A stretch of DNA of 64,000 nucleotides from Ureibacillus terrenus (GCF_006569205.1 NZ_VIGD01000003.1:1-64000), one strand, 5' to 3'; positions 44,774 through 54,640 are shown, counted from the stretch's first letter. Numbers and translations are program-made. The notes: generated from the letters alone by a model not told the origin.

Positions 44774-46669
44774 CTATTTACCTTCGTTGACGATATCGTT
44801 CAAGTATGACCACCGTTCAATCAGCCGCTCATATTCCGCGTTGAGTTCGTTCAATTTGTCCGCATATTCCTGAAGTTTCACGTAGTCCGAACCGCAACTT
44901 GCCATCCGTTCTTCGATTTCCATTATTTCCTGCTCCACTTGCGCAATCATGCCCTCAATCGTTTCCCATTCTTTCTGTTCTTTGTACGTCAATTTTTTCT
45001 TTTCGCTTTTCGGCTTTTCCTTCTTCGGTTTGACCTGTTTTTCCTCTTTTTCCCCGTTTTTTTCCGCTTCGGCCTTTTTCATCAAATATTCCGTGTACAA
45101 ATCATAACTTACCTCTACATTCCCTTTTCCGTCCAAAATCCACAACTTTTTCGCAATCCGGTCCAGGAAGAAGCGGTCGTGGGAAATGGCGATGACCACG
45201 CCGGGAAAATGTTCGATAAAGTCTTCCAACACGCCAAGGGTTTCAATATCCAGATCGTTGGTCGGCTCGTCCAACAGCAAAACGTTCGGCTGTTCCATCA
45301 AAAGCTTCAACAAATGAAGCCGTTTCCGCTCGCCACCGGATAATTTCCCGATCGGCGTTCCATGGGTGTGGAGCGGAAACAAAAACCGTTCCAGCATCTG
45401 GGAAGCGGAATAACGGAAGCCTTCCGTATCGGTGATTTCGTTGGACGCTTCGCGGACATACTCGATCATCCGCTGGTTTTCATTCATTTCCGGCAGGATT
45501 TGATGGAAATGGGCGATTTTGACGGTCGGCCCGGTGATGACTTCCCCCTCATCCGGCTTTAGTTCCCCGGCCAATATTTTCAGCAGCGTCGATTTTCCAT
45601 AGCCGTTCGCTCCGACGATGCCGATGCGGTCGCCCTGCTGGATGAGGAAATTAAAATCTTTCAATATCGTGCGGTCCCCGAAAGATTTTGAGAGATGGAC
45701 GCCTTCGAGCACCTTTTTCCCCAGGCGGGTTGTGGATAAAGGCGCCAGTTCAAGCTTATCATCTTCGCTATATTGTTCGAGTTTCTTTTCCAATTCTTCA
45801 AAGCGCTGGATTCTTGCTTTTTGTTTCGTCGTTCTGGCCTTCGCGCCGCGGCGGATCCATTTCAATTCATTGCGGTAGCGGTTGCGCAGCTTCTCCTGTG
45901 TGGCCTGCTTGTTTTCTTCCCTTATCGCCCGGGCTTCCAGAAAATCCGAATAGTTTCCGTTATGTCGGTAAAGGGTCTGATCCGCGAGTTCATAAATGTG
46001 TGTCGCGACGGCATCCAGGAAGTAGCGGTCATGGGTAATAAAGAGCACCGCCCCTTTCAAACGGAGAATCGCCTCCTGCAGCCATTCCGTCGCTTCCGCA
46101 TCGAGATGGTTGGTCGGCTCGTCCAGCAAACAAAGGTCCGCCGGTTCGATCAGCACCTTTGCCAAAGCGACCCGTTTTTGCTGGCCGCCGGATAAATTGG
46201 AGACCTGCTCATCAAACATATCAATGCCAAGTTTCGTCAAAGCCTGTTTGGCAAGGGCATTGACATCCCATGCCTTTTCCGCATCCATCCGCTGCTGGAG
46301 CTGGAACAATTTGTTTTGCAACGTTTCCGATTCCGGATGAAGGCTTAATTCTTTTACGACTTCCTCATACTCCCGGTTCAACTGCAAAATCGGCGAGTTT
46401 CCGGAAAAGACCGCTTGCAGTACCGTCACATTTTCTTCAAAAACCGGTTTTTGCGGCAGGTAGGCGATGCGATATTTGTTCGGATGATCCATCTCGATGG
46501 AATCCGCTTCCTGCTCTCCCGCCAAAATGGAAAGCAGCGTCGATTTTCCGGTTCCGTTGATGCCGATCAGTCCGGCCCGCTCCCCCTCGTAAATCGTAAA
46601 TTCCACATTTTTAAATAACGTTTTATCCCCTACTGTTTTCGTCAAATTCGAAACTATCAAATGACTCAT
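44774..46669 (-). CDS. ABC-F family ATPase (YfmR/Uup type)
   Basis: Soluble tandem ABC protein of 631 residues that acts on the ribosome rather than in transport. The first domain has Walker A GINGTGKST (36-44) and NLSGGQQKR; the second has GANGYGKST and KLSGGERKR, each followed by LLDEPTN. The linker between them is rich in Arg/Lys and ends SEDDKLELAP. A C-terminal coiled-coil extension (KPKKEKPKSEKKKLTYKEQK onward) marks the Uup/YfmR group. I start at MSHLIVSNLTKT, ATG 46667-46669, giving the usual length; upstream ATG codons at 46678 and 46759 are alternatives. It is probably cotranscribed with the CvfC-like gene. Confidence 0.9.
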   Translation of the reverse strand: MSHLIVSNLTKTVGDKTLFKNVEFTIYEGERAGLIGINGTGKSTLLSILAGEQEADSIEMDHPNKYRIAYLPQKPVFEENVTVLQAVFSGNSPILQLNREYEEVVKELSLHPESETLQNKLFQLQQRMDAEKAWDVNALAKQALTKLGIDMFDEQVSNLSGGQQKRVALAKVLIEPADLCLLDEPTNHLDAEATEWLQEAILRLKGAVLFITHDRYFLDAVATHIYELADQTLYRHNGNYSDFLEARAIREENKQATQEKLRNRYRNELKWIRRGAKARTTKQKARIQRFEELEKKLEQYSEDDKLELAPLSTTRLGKKVLEGVHLSKSFGDRTILKDFNFLIQQGDRIGIVGANGYGKSTLLKILAGELKPDEGEVITGPTVKIAHFHQILPEMNENQRMIEYVREASNEITDTEGFRYSASQMLERFLFPLHTHGTPIGKLSGGERKRLHLLKLLMEQPNVLLLDEPTNDLDIETLGVLEDFIEHFPGVVIAISHDRFFLDRIAKKLWILDGKGNVEVSYDLYTEYLMKKAEAEKNGEKEEKQVKPKKEKPKSEKKKLTYKEQKEWETIEGMIAQVEQEIMEIEERMASCGSDYVKLQEYADKLNELNAEYERLIERWSYLNDIVNEGK

Positions 46670-47046
46670 CGATTTCATCTTCTCTTTCAATATAGAATTC
46701 CATTCTTTATTATATAGAAATTTTGATGGGCATGTACAATATGAAGTCACTTGATGCAAATGGCGGCCCCATTTTCGCTTCCATCCCTGGACATCGCTCG
46801 TGATAAAATTATTTTTAAATAATATATTCCAAATTTTATGTCAATCACATGCATGGATGGGTTTATTGGTTGATGTATGGAGATTTATCGACAAATTATG
46901 AAACAATTATTGTCCATTTTATGAATTATTACTATTTGCATAGTGTAAACGCTTTTTATTTTTTTATTTTGATATATTATTGAGTCAAACATATTTTAGG
47001 ACGTCGAAAAGGGTTTTTCTTTTTGACCATCGAAAGGAGCACTTCA
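46670..47046. other. Divergent intergenic region of ABC-F and qoxA with cre-like site
   Basis: No gene. It holds promoters for both directions. TGTAAACGCTTTTT at 46944-46957 matches the cre consensus at 12 of 14 positions, about 90 bp upstream of qoxA, and may place the quinol oxidase under CcpA. Confidence 0.45.
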
Positions 47047-47964
47047 ATGAAACTCAAAGGAACACTACTGTTGTTACTTTCCATGCTTGTCGTCTTCCTT
47101 AGCGGTTGTGAACCTTTATTAGTGTTGGATCCAAAAGGGCCACAAGCGGAACGGCAAGCAAGCGATATTATGATCTCCATTGGTATTATGGCGTTTATTG
47201 TCATTGTCGTGATGGTTTTACTTGTATACATGCTTGTCAAATATCGTGCATCCAGACTGCCTGACGATTATGAACCCCCTCATATTGAGGGAAATCCGAT
47301 TTTAGAGGGAATTCTTATTGGAGTTCCAATTATTATTGTCGCCATCCTTTCCTTTATCACAGTGAAAAGCAACTATATTGTCGAGTCGACACCGGAAGGA
47401 TATGAAGATCAGGAACCATTGGTGATTTACGCTTCATCCTCCAACTGGAAATGGCATTTCAGCTACCCTGAACAGGATATCGAAACGGTGAACTACCTGT
47501 ATATTCCAACCGATCGTCCAATCGAGTTCAAACTTTATTCGTTTGGCCCGATTACAAGTTTCTGGATTCCGCAATTGGGCGGACAAAAATATGCCATGGC
47601 GGACATGGTGACGACACTCCACTTGGCTGCGGACACGCCAGGGGAATATATGGGACGGAACGCAAACTTTAGTGGTAAAGGTTTTGCGGAAAATACATTT
47701 ACCGTTACCGCCATGACTCAAACAAAATTTGACGAGTGGGTGGATGAAGTGCATGAAACGGCTGAACCCCTCACGGAAGATACGTTTGAACAATTATTGG
47801 AACCAGGCCATCTTGGAAGAATGACTTTCACCGGAACGCATCTGGGATTCTCTCCTGCACCGGAGCATGAACATTCCGACGATGAAATGGATTCCGGGGA
47901 AGAACACAAAATGCATGCTGAAAAAGAACGCGAAATGCATACCGAACATGCGGCTCACGAATAA
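47047..47964 (+). CDS. qoxA: Quinol oxidase subunit II
   Basis: Subunit II of the aa3-type menaquinol oxidase, 305 residues. A lipoprotein-type signal (MKLKGTLLLLLSMLVVFLSG then Cys) is followed by two membrane helices (IMISIGIMAFIVIVVMVLLV and ILIGVPIIIVAILSFI) and the cupredoxin domain (SSNWKWHFSYPEQDIETVNY to FTVTAMTQTKFDEWV), which lacks the CuA cysteine pair as expected for a quinol enzyme. The C-terminal tail is rich in His/Glu/Met. The start at 47047 follows GAAAGGAGCACTTCA. First gene of qoxABCD. Confidence 0.93.
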   Translation: MKLKGTLLLLLSMLVVFLSGCEPLLVLDPKGPQAERQASDIMISIGIMAFIVIVVMVLLVYMLVKYRASRLPDDYEPPHIEGNPILEGILIGVPIIIVAILSFITVKSNYIVESTPEGYEDQEPLVIYASSSNWKWHFSYPEQDIETVNYLYIPTDRPIEFKLYSFGPITSFWIPQLGGQKYAMADMVTTLHLAADTPGEYMGRNANFSGKGFAENTFTVTAMTQTKFDEWVDEVHETAEPLTEDTFEQLLEPGHLGRMTFTGTHLGFSPAPEHEHSDDEMDSGEEHKMHAEKEREMHTEHAAHE

Positions 47965-48012
47965 ATTAGAATCTGGCAGTTTTCGCAATATATTTTGAGA
48001 GGAGAAAATTCG

Positions 48013-50001
48013 ATGGAATTTTTTGAACGATTTGCGGTGCCGAATCCAAACCCGGCCATTTATGCATCCATGGTAGCCATCGTCGTTGTATCCCTCGCCA
48101 TCATCATTGGGTTGACCTATTTTAAAAAATGGGGTTACCTATGGCGGGAATGGTTGACAACAGTGGACCATAAAAAAATTGGGATGATGTATTTAATCTC
48201 TGCGCTACTGATGCTTTTCCGCGGTGGAGTGGATGCCCTCATGTTACGGGCACAGCTTTCCATGCCGGATAATAAATTGCTTGACCCTCAACATTACAAT
48301 GAAGTGTTTTCAACCCATGGTATTGTCATGATCATCTTTATGGCGATGCCGTTCATCTTCGCTTTTATGAACCTTATTGTTCCATTGCAAATCGGGGCTC
48401 GTGATGTGGCGTTCCCCAGACTGAACGCTATCAGCTTCTGGTTATTTGCTGCCGGGGCGATGCTATTTAACATTTCCTTCGTCATTGGCGGTTCACCGGA
48501 TGCAGGATGGACATCCTACTTCCCTCTTGCCGGCACGGAATTCAGTGAATCTGTCGGAACGAACTATTACATGATCGCCATTCAGATTTCCGGGATCGGT
48601 TCCCTGATGACCGGAATCAATATGATTACGACGATTTTAAAAATGCGCGCACCTGGCATGACCTTGATGAAAATGCCGATGTTCACATGGGCCAGCTTTA
48701 TGGCATGTGTCATCATCATCTTTGCCTTCCCGGTATTGACCATCGCGTTATTGATGGGAACAACCGACCGTTTGTTTGCAACAAACTTCTTTACGACAAC
48801 AAATGGCGGTATGGACATGCTTTGGGCAAACTTCTTCTGGGTTTGGGGACACCCTGAAGTGTACATCTTGATCTTGCCCGCCTTTGGGATCTACAGTGAA
48901 GTGATTTCCACTTTCTCCGGCCGAAACCTTTACGGTTACAAATCCATGGTCGGCTCTATGGTCATTATTTCTTTGCTATCATTCCTTGTTTGGACCCACC
49001 ACTTCTTTACAATGGGTCAAGGCGCGCTCACAAACAGCATTTTCTCCATTTCCACAATGGCGATTGCGGTGCCGACAGGAGTGAAAATTTTCAACTGGCT
49101 GCTCACGATGTGGAAAGGGAAAATCCGTTTTACCGTTCCAATGCTTTACTCAGTCGGATTTATTCCACTGTTCACCATCGGGGGCGTGACCGGAGTCATG
49201 CTGGCCATGTCAGCGGCGGACTATCAATATCACAATACAATGTTTTTGGTCGCCCACTTCCATAACACGATCATTCCGGGCGTTGTCTTCGCGATGCTGG
49301 CTGGACTCACGTACTACTGGCCTAAAATGTTTGGCTTTATGTTAAATGAACGGATTGGGAAATGGGGCTTCTGGTTCTTATCCATTGGATTTGTTCTCGC
49401 CTTCTTCCCGATGTACATCACAGGCTTGAACGGACAAGCCCGCCGTATGTACACATACTCTGAAGCGACAGGTTTCGGACCTTTGAACTTCGTCGCATTC
49501 ATCGGTGCAGGTTTGATGGCGATCGCCTTCTGTCTCATTGTCTATAACATTTTTTATAGTATCAAACACTCTCCAAGAAACGTTGGAGACGATCCATGGA
49601 ATGCCCGCTCTTTGGAATGGGCCACTCACAATCCGGTGCCGGAATACAACTTTGCCCGCACACCGCATGTGGCTTCCAGCGAAGCGTTCTGGGACGCGAA
49701 AAAACATGGGCATGAATTGTTCAAAGGGGAAATCGAAGAAATCCATATGCCAAACTACAGCGGCGTGCCGTTCATTATGGGTGTCATCTTCTTCATCTGC
49801 GGATTCTCGTTCGTCTTCTCCTTATGGATACCGGCGATTGTTTCCTTAATTGGCATTTTCGCCTGCATGGTGCTACGTTCCTTTGAAAAAGATGACGGAC
49901 GCCTCATTTCGGTGGAAGAAATCAAAGCGACGGAAAGCAAATTTGAATCTGCGGAGGAAATTAAAACAGCCGTAAGCACGTATGGAGGTGCCAATTCATG
50001 A
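48013..50001 (+). CDS. qoxB: Quinol oxidase subunit I
   Basis: Catalytic subunit I of 662 residues, carrying low-spin heme and the heme-copper centre. Conserved histidine motifs are intact: STHGIVMIIFMAMP (heme ligand), WVWGHPEVYILILP (His-Tyr crosslink), VWTHHFFTMG (CuB ligands) and HFHNTIIPG (heme ligands). About 14 helices can be seen. ATG 48013 follows GAGAGGAGAAAATTCG. The stop overlaps the qoxC start by four bases (ATGA), indicating coupling. Confidence 0.96.
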   Translation: MEFFERFAVPNPNPAIYASMVAIVVVSLAIIIGLTYFKKWGYLWREWLTTVDHKKIGMMYLISALLMLFRGGVDALMLRAQLSMPDNKLLDPQHYNEVFSTHGIVMIIFMAMPFIFAFMNLIVPLQIGARDVAFPRLNAISFWLFAAGAMLFNISFVIGGSPDAGWTSYFPLAGTEFSESVGTNYYMIAIQISGIGSLMTGINMITTILKMRAPGMTLMKMPMFTWASFMACVIIIFAFPVLTIALLMGTTDRLFATNFFTTTNGGMDMLWANFFWVWGHPEVYILILPAFGIYSEVISTFSGRNLYGYKSMVGSMVIISLLSFLVWTHHFFTMGQGALTNSIFSISTMAIAVPTGVKIFNWLLTMWKGKIRFTVPMLYSVGFIPLFTIGGVTGVMLAMSAADYQYHNTMFLVAHFHNTIIPGVVFAMLAGLTYYWPKMFGFMLNERIGKWGFWFLSIGFVLAFFPMYITGLNGQARRMYTYSEATGFGPLNFVAFIGAGLMAIAFCLIVYNIFYSIKHSPRNVGDDPWNARSLEWATHNPVPEYNFARTPHVASSEAFWDAKKHGHELFKGEIEEIHMPNYSGVPFIMGVIFFICGFSFVFSLWIPAIVSLIGIFACMVLRSFEKDDGRLISVEEIKATESKFESAEEIKTAVSTYGGANS

Positions 50002-50594
50002 AAATCGATCACACGCAGCCTCTGGAATACAGTACGCAACAAAACCAATTGAACATTTTTGGATTCTGGATCTTTCTCGGCGCTGAAATCATGTTGTTCG
50101 CAACGCTTTTCACCGCCTACTTCATCATGGAAAACCGGACAGGCAACGGGCCTACAGGGCCTGAAATCTTTGAAATCGGGCCAGTGCTATTTGAAACGTT
50201 TATTCTTTTGACAAGCAGCTTCACCATCGGTCTTGCAGTCCATGCCATGAGAATCGGGCGCAAAAAAGCGATGCTCGCCTTTTTGGGAGTCACCCTTTTG
50301 CTCGGCGTTGCCTTCCTTTCCGCCGAAATCAATGAATTTGTACATTATTATCATGTGGGGGCCACTTATCAAACGAGCGGATTTACCGCCGCCTTGCTGA
50401 CGACGCTCGGAACCCACGGGGGCCACGTAACCCTCGGCTTCTTTTGGGGGGTGTGCATCTTGATCCAGGTGATGAAAGACGGGATTAATGCCCGCACAGC
50501 CAACAAATCCTTCATCTTTTCTCTCTACTGGCACTTCCTGGATGTTGTCTGGATTTTCATCTTCAGCTTCATCTACTTGAAAGGATTGATGTAA
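49998..50594 (+). CDS. qoxC: Quinol oxidase subunit III
   Basis: Subunit III of 198 residues with five membrane helices, beginning after the amphipathic N-terminus at LNIFGFWIFLGAEIMLFATL and ending SLYWHFLDVVWIFIFSFIYL. The Glu in the second helix region and the HGGHVTLGFFWG block are typical of the heme-copper oxidase subunit III family. It overlaps qoxB by four bases and is two bases from qoxD, as in other Bacillales qox operons. Length is normal. Confidence 0.95.
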   Translation: MKIDHTQPLEYSTQQNQLNIFGFWIFLGAEIMLFATLFTAYFIMENRTGNGPTGPEIFEIGPVLFETFILLTSSFTIGLAVHAMRIGRKKAMLAFLGVTLLLGVAFLSAEINEFVHYYHVGATYQTSGFTAALLTTLGTHGGHVTLGFFWGVCILIQVMKDGINARTANKSFIFSLYWHFLDVVWIFIFSFIYLKGLM

Positions 50595-50596
50595 TA

Positions 50597-50878
50597 ATGA
50601 AAGAATTGTTTCCTGTTAAACAGGTCGGCGGCTATTTATTTTCTTTGGTATTGACCATTGTGGCATTGATCGTGTATTTTATGGATTTCTCATTTCCGGT
50701 CGCAATGACGATCCTTCTTGTGACTGCCTTTGTACAGGCCGCAGTGCAGCTGGTGCTGTTTATGCACGCCGGTGAAACGGAAGACGGAACAGCGATTTAT
50801 ACGAATGTTCTTTATGGCATTATTATCGCGATGGTGACCATCATCGGTTCCCTGTTGATCTTTGTTTGGGATATGTAA
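50597..50878 (+). CDS. qoxD: Quinol oxidase subunit IV
   Basis: Small subunit IV of 93 residues with three predicted helices (GGYLFSLVLTIVALIVYFMD, FPVAMTILLVTAFVQAAVQL and YGIIIAMVTIIGSLLIFVWD). It is the last gene of qoxABCD, two bases after qoxC, and followed by a strong terminator. The FVQAAVQLVLFMHAGE motif is characteristic of the QoxD/CyoD family. Function in the complex is structural/assembly. Confidence 0.93.
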   Translation: MKELFPVKQVGGYLFSLVLTIVALIVYFMDFSFPVAMTILLVTAFVQAAVQLVLFMHAGETEDGTAIYTNVLYGIIIAMVTIIGSLLIFVWDM

Positions 50879-50888
50879 TCTGGACTGA

Positions 50889-50938
50889 AAAAAGGAGAAA
50901 GGATTTTTTGAGCGGACTCAAATCATCCTTTCTCCTTT
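50889..50938. terminator. Terminator of qoxABCD and the convergent small gene
   Basis: AAAAGGAGAAAGGAT pairs with ATCCTTTCTCCTTT, flanked by A and T runs. It serves both directions. Confidence 0.85.
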
Positions 50939-50941
50939 CAT

Positions 50942-51124
50942 TTATGTTTCCCGTTTATTGTGTTCCATTAAATTCAGAAACAGGCCTATGAGCAACAGGC
51001 ACATGCCGCTCTTTACCATTTCGCCCCCGTACCAAAAGGAAAAATCCAAAATAAAGCCACCAATTGACAAAAGGAGCCCAAGAACTAACAGCAATGCGGA
51101 AGTTTTTAAAAAAAATGGAAACAA
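50942..51124 (-). CDS. Small two-helix membrane protein (60 aa)
   Basis: Hypothetical membrane protein with two helices: FFLKTSALLLVLGLLLSIGG and, after DFSFWYGGEMVKS, MCLLLIGLFLNLME. The best start is TTG 51122-51124, which follows GAGGAGGA by seven bases. An ATG at 51155-51157 adds 11 residues but has no ribosome binding site and would place this Shine-Dalgarno inside the coding region. It is convergent with qoxD. Unknown function. Confidence 0.6.
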   Translation of the reverse strand: MFPFFLKTSALLLVLGLLLSIGGFILDFSFWYGGEMVKSGMCLLLIGLFLNLMEHNKRET

Positions 51125-51335
51125 CGGCAATTCCTCCTCGATCCGGAAAGTGAACATATTTTATGCTTTCTGTTCACAATTTAGACAATTTTTTTACAAA
51201 CCGTTACCCCAAATTCTTAACTTTCAAACAAATAATTTTGGAATTGCCTTTTGTCCTTCAGAAAACTGATGGTCAATGATAAGAAATCAAAAGGGAAACA
51301 ACATAAAAACATCATCGACCACCGAGATATTTGAT

Positions 51336-52052
51336 TCATTTTTTGAGATGTTTAAATAATACCTCTTTAAACGCTTGATCATGCTCAATACTAAAGGCTT
51401 TTTCAAAGCTTTCTTCCGTCTGTTTGATCATAAAACTTTTTGTAAACCGCAAAGTATCCCTCGGAGATTCCAAGATCCGCTTTGCAACCTCGACGGATTT
51501 GCCCAACACCTGTTCTTTTTCCACCAGATAATTCACGAAGCCGATGTCATATGCTTTCTCGGCATCCATCTTCCTTCCGGTAAAACAAAGATCCTTCGCA
51601 ATCCCTTCCCCCACTATCCAACGCAGCGGCGTATAAATGGGGGGAGCGCCAAACTTAACTTCGGGATGACTAAAGGCGGCATCTTTTGAACTGACCCGCA
51701 AATCACAAAGCGCCGCCAAATCGAAGCCTCCCCCAAACGCCAAACCGTTAATTCCGGCAATAATCGGCTTTGGAAAATGCCAGACGTCCCGATGATATTT
51801 AGCAGAAGACTCATAGATTTCATCGAATATGGACGGGTCCTGGAACTCCGATAAATCAAAACCGCTGGAAAATGCATTTCCCGCTCCTGTAATGATCACA
51901 ACACCGATATGATCCGAATTCTTCCATCTGTTTAAATATTCCGAAATTTTTCTTCTCATCGAAATGTTTAAGGCATTCTTTTTTTGCGGCCGATTTAAAG
52001 TAATGATCCCGATTCCATCTTCCCTTTCCTTCACTAATATTTCTTCATCCAT
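51336..52052 (-). CDS. Enoyl-CoA hydratase/isomerase family protein
   Basis: Crotonase-fold enzyme of 238 residues acting on acyl-CoA esters. The fold markers are GIITLNRPQKKNALNISMRR, the first oxyanion-hole segment GNAFSSGFDLSEF and the second PIIAGINGLAFGGGFDLAAL. The residue that would be the second catalytic Glu is not obvious, so the exact reaction (hydratase, isomerase or other) is open. ATG follows AAGGAGGAAAACCA. It lies downstream of a TetR regulator gene on the same strand and shares a GACCGATTG box with it, so it is probably controlled by that regulator. Confidence 0.88.
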   Translation of the reverse strand: MDEEILVKEREDGIGIITLNRPQKKNALNISMRRKISEYLNRWKNSDHIGVVIITGAGNAFSSGFDLSEFQDPSIFDEIYESSAKYHRDVWHFPKPIIAGINGLAFGGGFDLAALCDLRVSSKDAAFSHPEVKFGAPPIYTPLRWIVGEGIAKDLCFTGRKMDAEKAYDIGFVNYLVEKEQVLGKSVEVAKRILESPRDTLRFTKSFMIKQTEESFEKAFSIEHDQAFKEVLFKHLKK

Positions 52053-52084
52053 TGGTTTTCCTCCTTAATATAAAACTGGCAAGA

Positions 52085-52099
52085 AGAAAACAATCGGTC
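52085..52099 (-). promoter_or_regulatory. Putative TetR operator upstream of the enoyl-CoA hydratase gene
   Basis: GACCGATTGTTTTCT on the minus strand matches GACCGATTGGTTTCT at 52750-52764 (upstream of tetR) at 14 of 15 positions. The core resembles half of the ACCGATCGGT-type palindromes bound by YxaF/LmrA-like TetR regulators. Confidence 0.5.
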
Positions 52100-52136
52100 T
52101 CTTTATGGCGAAAAATAAATGTTGCGTTAAAGCAAC

Positions 52137-52730
52137 TTATTTTAAAAAGCTTTGAATATATTTCTCCAAGTTTTCGCAAACAGCGGTCAAATATTTGGAA
52201 TCCTGATAAAGTTTGGATAATGCCAGCCCGCCCTCCAAAGAAGAAATGAAAAAGATTGCCTGCTCTTTTGCTGAAATATTGGAATGAAACCTTCCATTTT
52301 TAATGCCGGATTCTATGATTTCAGAAATTGTTTCGATGAGATTGCGCATCGTCTTTTGGGCATGTGGCAGAAGTTCGCTGTCTGGCCGGCAATCCATCTC
52401 GATGGAGGCATTGAAAATTGGACAACCGCCGGTAACCGGAATATCCTTTGCCAGGTTTTTAAAGATTTCAAAAAATGTCTGCAAAAGCGTTAATTCATCG
52501 CTTGCTGACTCGGTTTTTTCCAAATAGACATCCCTTACAGTTTTGACGGCGTAATAAAAGGACTCAATCATCAATTCATTTTTGTCTTTAAAGTGTCTGT
52601 AAATTCCCCCTTTTTTCAGTCCGGTTTCATTCATGATATCGGATAACGAAGTCTGATAATATCCTTTTTCATTAAAGAGATGCGCAGATTTTTCAATAAT
52701 GAATTGCCGTGTTCTTTCTCCTTTTCCCAT
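52137..52730 (-). CDS. TetR-family transcriptional regulator (YxaF/LmrA-like)
   Basis: Repressor of 197 residues. The N-terminal TetR helix-turn-helix is clear: TRQFIIEKSAHLFNEKGYYQ, then TSLSDIMNETGLKKGGIYRHFKDKNELM. The C-terminal ligand domain has GGCPIFNASIEMD, typical of the YxaF/LmrA-like C-terminal family (TetR_C). I start at ATG 52730, after AGGGGTTTTTG. The ligand is unknown. It probably represses itself and the downstream enoyl-CoA hydratase gene through the shared GACCGATTG boxes. Confidence 0.88.
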   Translation of the reverse strand: MGKGERTRQFIIEKSAHLFNEKGYYQTSLSDIMNETGLKKGGIYRHFKDKNELMIESFYYAVKTVRDVYLEKTESASDELTLLQTFFEIFKNLAKDIPVTGGCPIFNASIEMDCRPDSELLPHAQKTMRNLIETISEIIESGIKNGRFHSNISAKEQAIFFISSLEGGLALSKLYQDSKYLTAVCENLEKYIQSFLK

Positions 52731-52749
52731 CAAAAACCCCTACTTTTGC

Positions 52750-52764
52750 GACCGATTGGTTTCT
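52750..52764 (+). promoter_or_regulatory. Putative TetR operator upstream of tetR
   Basis: GACCGATTGGTTTCT; contains the imperfect palindrome ACCGATTGGT, 20 bp before the tetR start. See the copy at 52085-52099. Confidence 0.5.
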
Positions 52765-52875
52765 ACTTTATTTTATTAAATATTCTATTAATTTATGAAT
52801 CTTTTCTAATCAATTTATTGTTTCCGATTACAGTTATCACAATAGCTGATAAAAACCGTTCTGATTGATTAATTT

Positions 52876-52920
52876 AAATGCAGAACCCCGCATTGAAACC
52901 ATGCAAAGTTCTGCATTTTT
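52876..52920 (-). terminator. Terminator after the cstA-like gene
   Basis: AAATGCAGAAC pairs with GTTCTGCATTT around a 22-base loop that can form its own GCAT pairing. Confidence 0.7.
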
Positions 52921-52987
52921 AATGATATTCCCCTTCATTTTTTCTATGTTTCCCATCCCATTCGGGCTTGAGTACAATATAATCACG

Positions 52988-54358
52988 TTAGTTGTTGATG
53001 GTTGCAACTTTGCCGAAGCGGGAGCTTGCCCAAAGTTCTTTCCATTTCACAATGGACGTCAGCACAATCACCAAACCGAGCGCCAACATGATGACCGATA
53101 GCATGCCATTCACCATATTGTATCCGCTTGCCGCTTCGTTCCAATACACGTTTTTGATCATCCAGATGCCTGCCACATTTACGGTTACATATAGGTAAGC
53201 GAGCGGTATCAAACATGTCAGGGCATAGATGCGTTTATCAGCAATTTTCAATACAAATGTCTCGCCGCAGACCAAACCGATGGATGCCATCAACTGGTTG
53301 GATACACCAAACAGCGCCCATACGGAAGCGATGTCCCCGGAATTCAATAAATATCCCCACATGAGGCAGGCCAAGGCGCTCGCCCCAATGGCGCCAACCA
53401 TCGAATCCGTTTTCTTCAATGGTTTAATGACATTGCCCAAGAAATCTTGGATTAAATAGCGGGCTGTCCGTGTCCCCGCATCGATTGCCGTTAAGATGAA
53501 CACGGCTTCAAACATGATGACGAATTGATAGAAATAGCTTGTCAAATGGCTGAACCACTTGATTCCTGAGAAAATGGAAGCCATCCCGACCGCCAATGTC
53601 ACGGCGCCGCCTGTACGGCCTTCCAAATTCATGCCGATCGCTTCGGAAAGGGCCGGCAATTCCACGGCCTTCATGCCTAATTGGGCGAATTTTTCAGGTG
53701 CCGAATTGATGGCAAAATAGTCGGCAGGATGCAATACTGTTGCGGCAACCAATGCCATCACCCCTACCACACATTCCACCAGCATGGCACCAAATCCGAC
53801 AGGGCGGATATCTTCCCATCGGTTCAACATTTTTGGTGTAGTTCCGGAACCTACGAATGCGTGGAAACCTGAAATCGCTCCGCAGGCAATCGTGATGGAG
53901 ACGAACGGCCATACAGGCCCCGCTACAATCGGACCTCCCCCATGAATGAAATCAGGGATGACTGCGGGAAACCGGATAACCGGATTGATTATGAATACCC
54001 CGATGATTAGCGCGATAAAAACCCCGATTTTCATAAAGCTGGACAGATAATCCCTCGGTGCAAGCAGGAACCATACCGGCAACGCCGCCGCAAAAAAGGC
54101 GTAGATCGGCAAAATCATCGCCAATGTTTCTTTGTCTAATGTGAGCACATTCCCCAGCCAAGTGCCTTGAATGGACGGTCCGTAGAAGACTGCCCCAACA
54201 AGCAGTACCACACCGATAATCGTTGATAGTTTAATATTTCCCGTAAATCGATTGATCAATCCCATGATCATGGCAATCGGAATTGTGGAAGCAACCGCAA
54301 AAGTGCCCCAAGGATTTTCTGCCAATGCCCCCAAAATCACCATCGAAAGGCCGGCCAT
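52988..54358 (-). pseudogene. Carbon starvation protein CstA family, N-terminally truncated
   Basis: Membrane protein of the CstA peptide/pyruvate transporter family, but only 456 residues remain of the usual 590-600. The frame begins inside a helix (AGLSMVILGALAENPWGTFA) that is normally preceded by about 120 residues, including the conserved histidine-rich GHHFA region. Upstream codons read KIYRKFIITIT back to a TGA, and beyond that the DNA is AT-rich with no cstA similarity. There is no ribosome binding site before ATG 54358. The remaining helices, including SGFHAFVGSGTTPKMLNRWE, are intact, so the truncation may be recent. Function is doubtful. Confidence 0.75.
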
Positions 54359-54640
54359 TGTGATCGTAATAATGAACTTTCTATAAATCTTTCAGTTTGA
54401 ACATAAACTTATACTAGCACTATATTTGTTATATAACAATATTCATTTTTATCATCTGTTATATATACAAATGGATATATAATATAGTAGAAACTATTTA
54501 ATAGTTGGAAAACATCAAGATGAGTTTATCCGTTTTTTTCTCCTGTAAAGCAATAATTTTCTATTAAAATCAGAATTTTTAAAAATATTGTATTTTTTCG
54601 CAATTCTTGCGGGGGTTCGCCGATAAATCAGCCGATGATA
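54359..54640. other. AT-rich region upstream of the truncated cstA
   Basis: No gene. It contains palindromic TTATATAAC/GTTATATA-type sequences (54433-54482) and promoter-like TATA stretches. No trace of the missing cstA 5' part was found. Confidence 0.45.
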
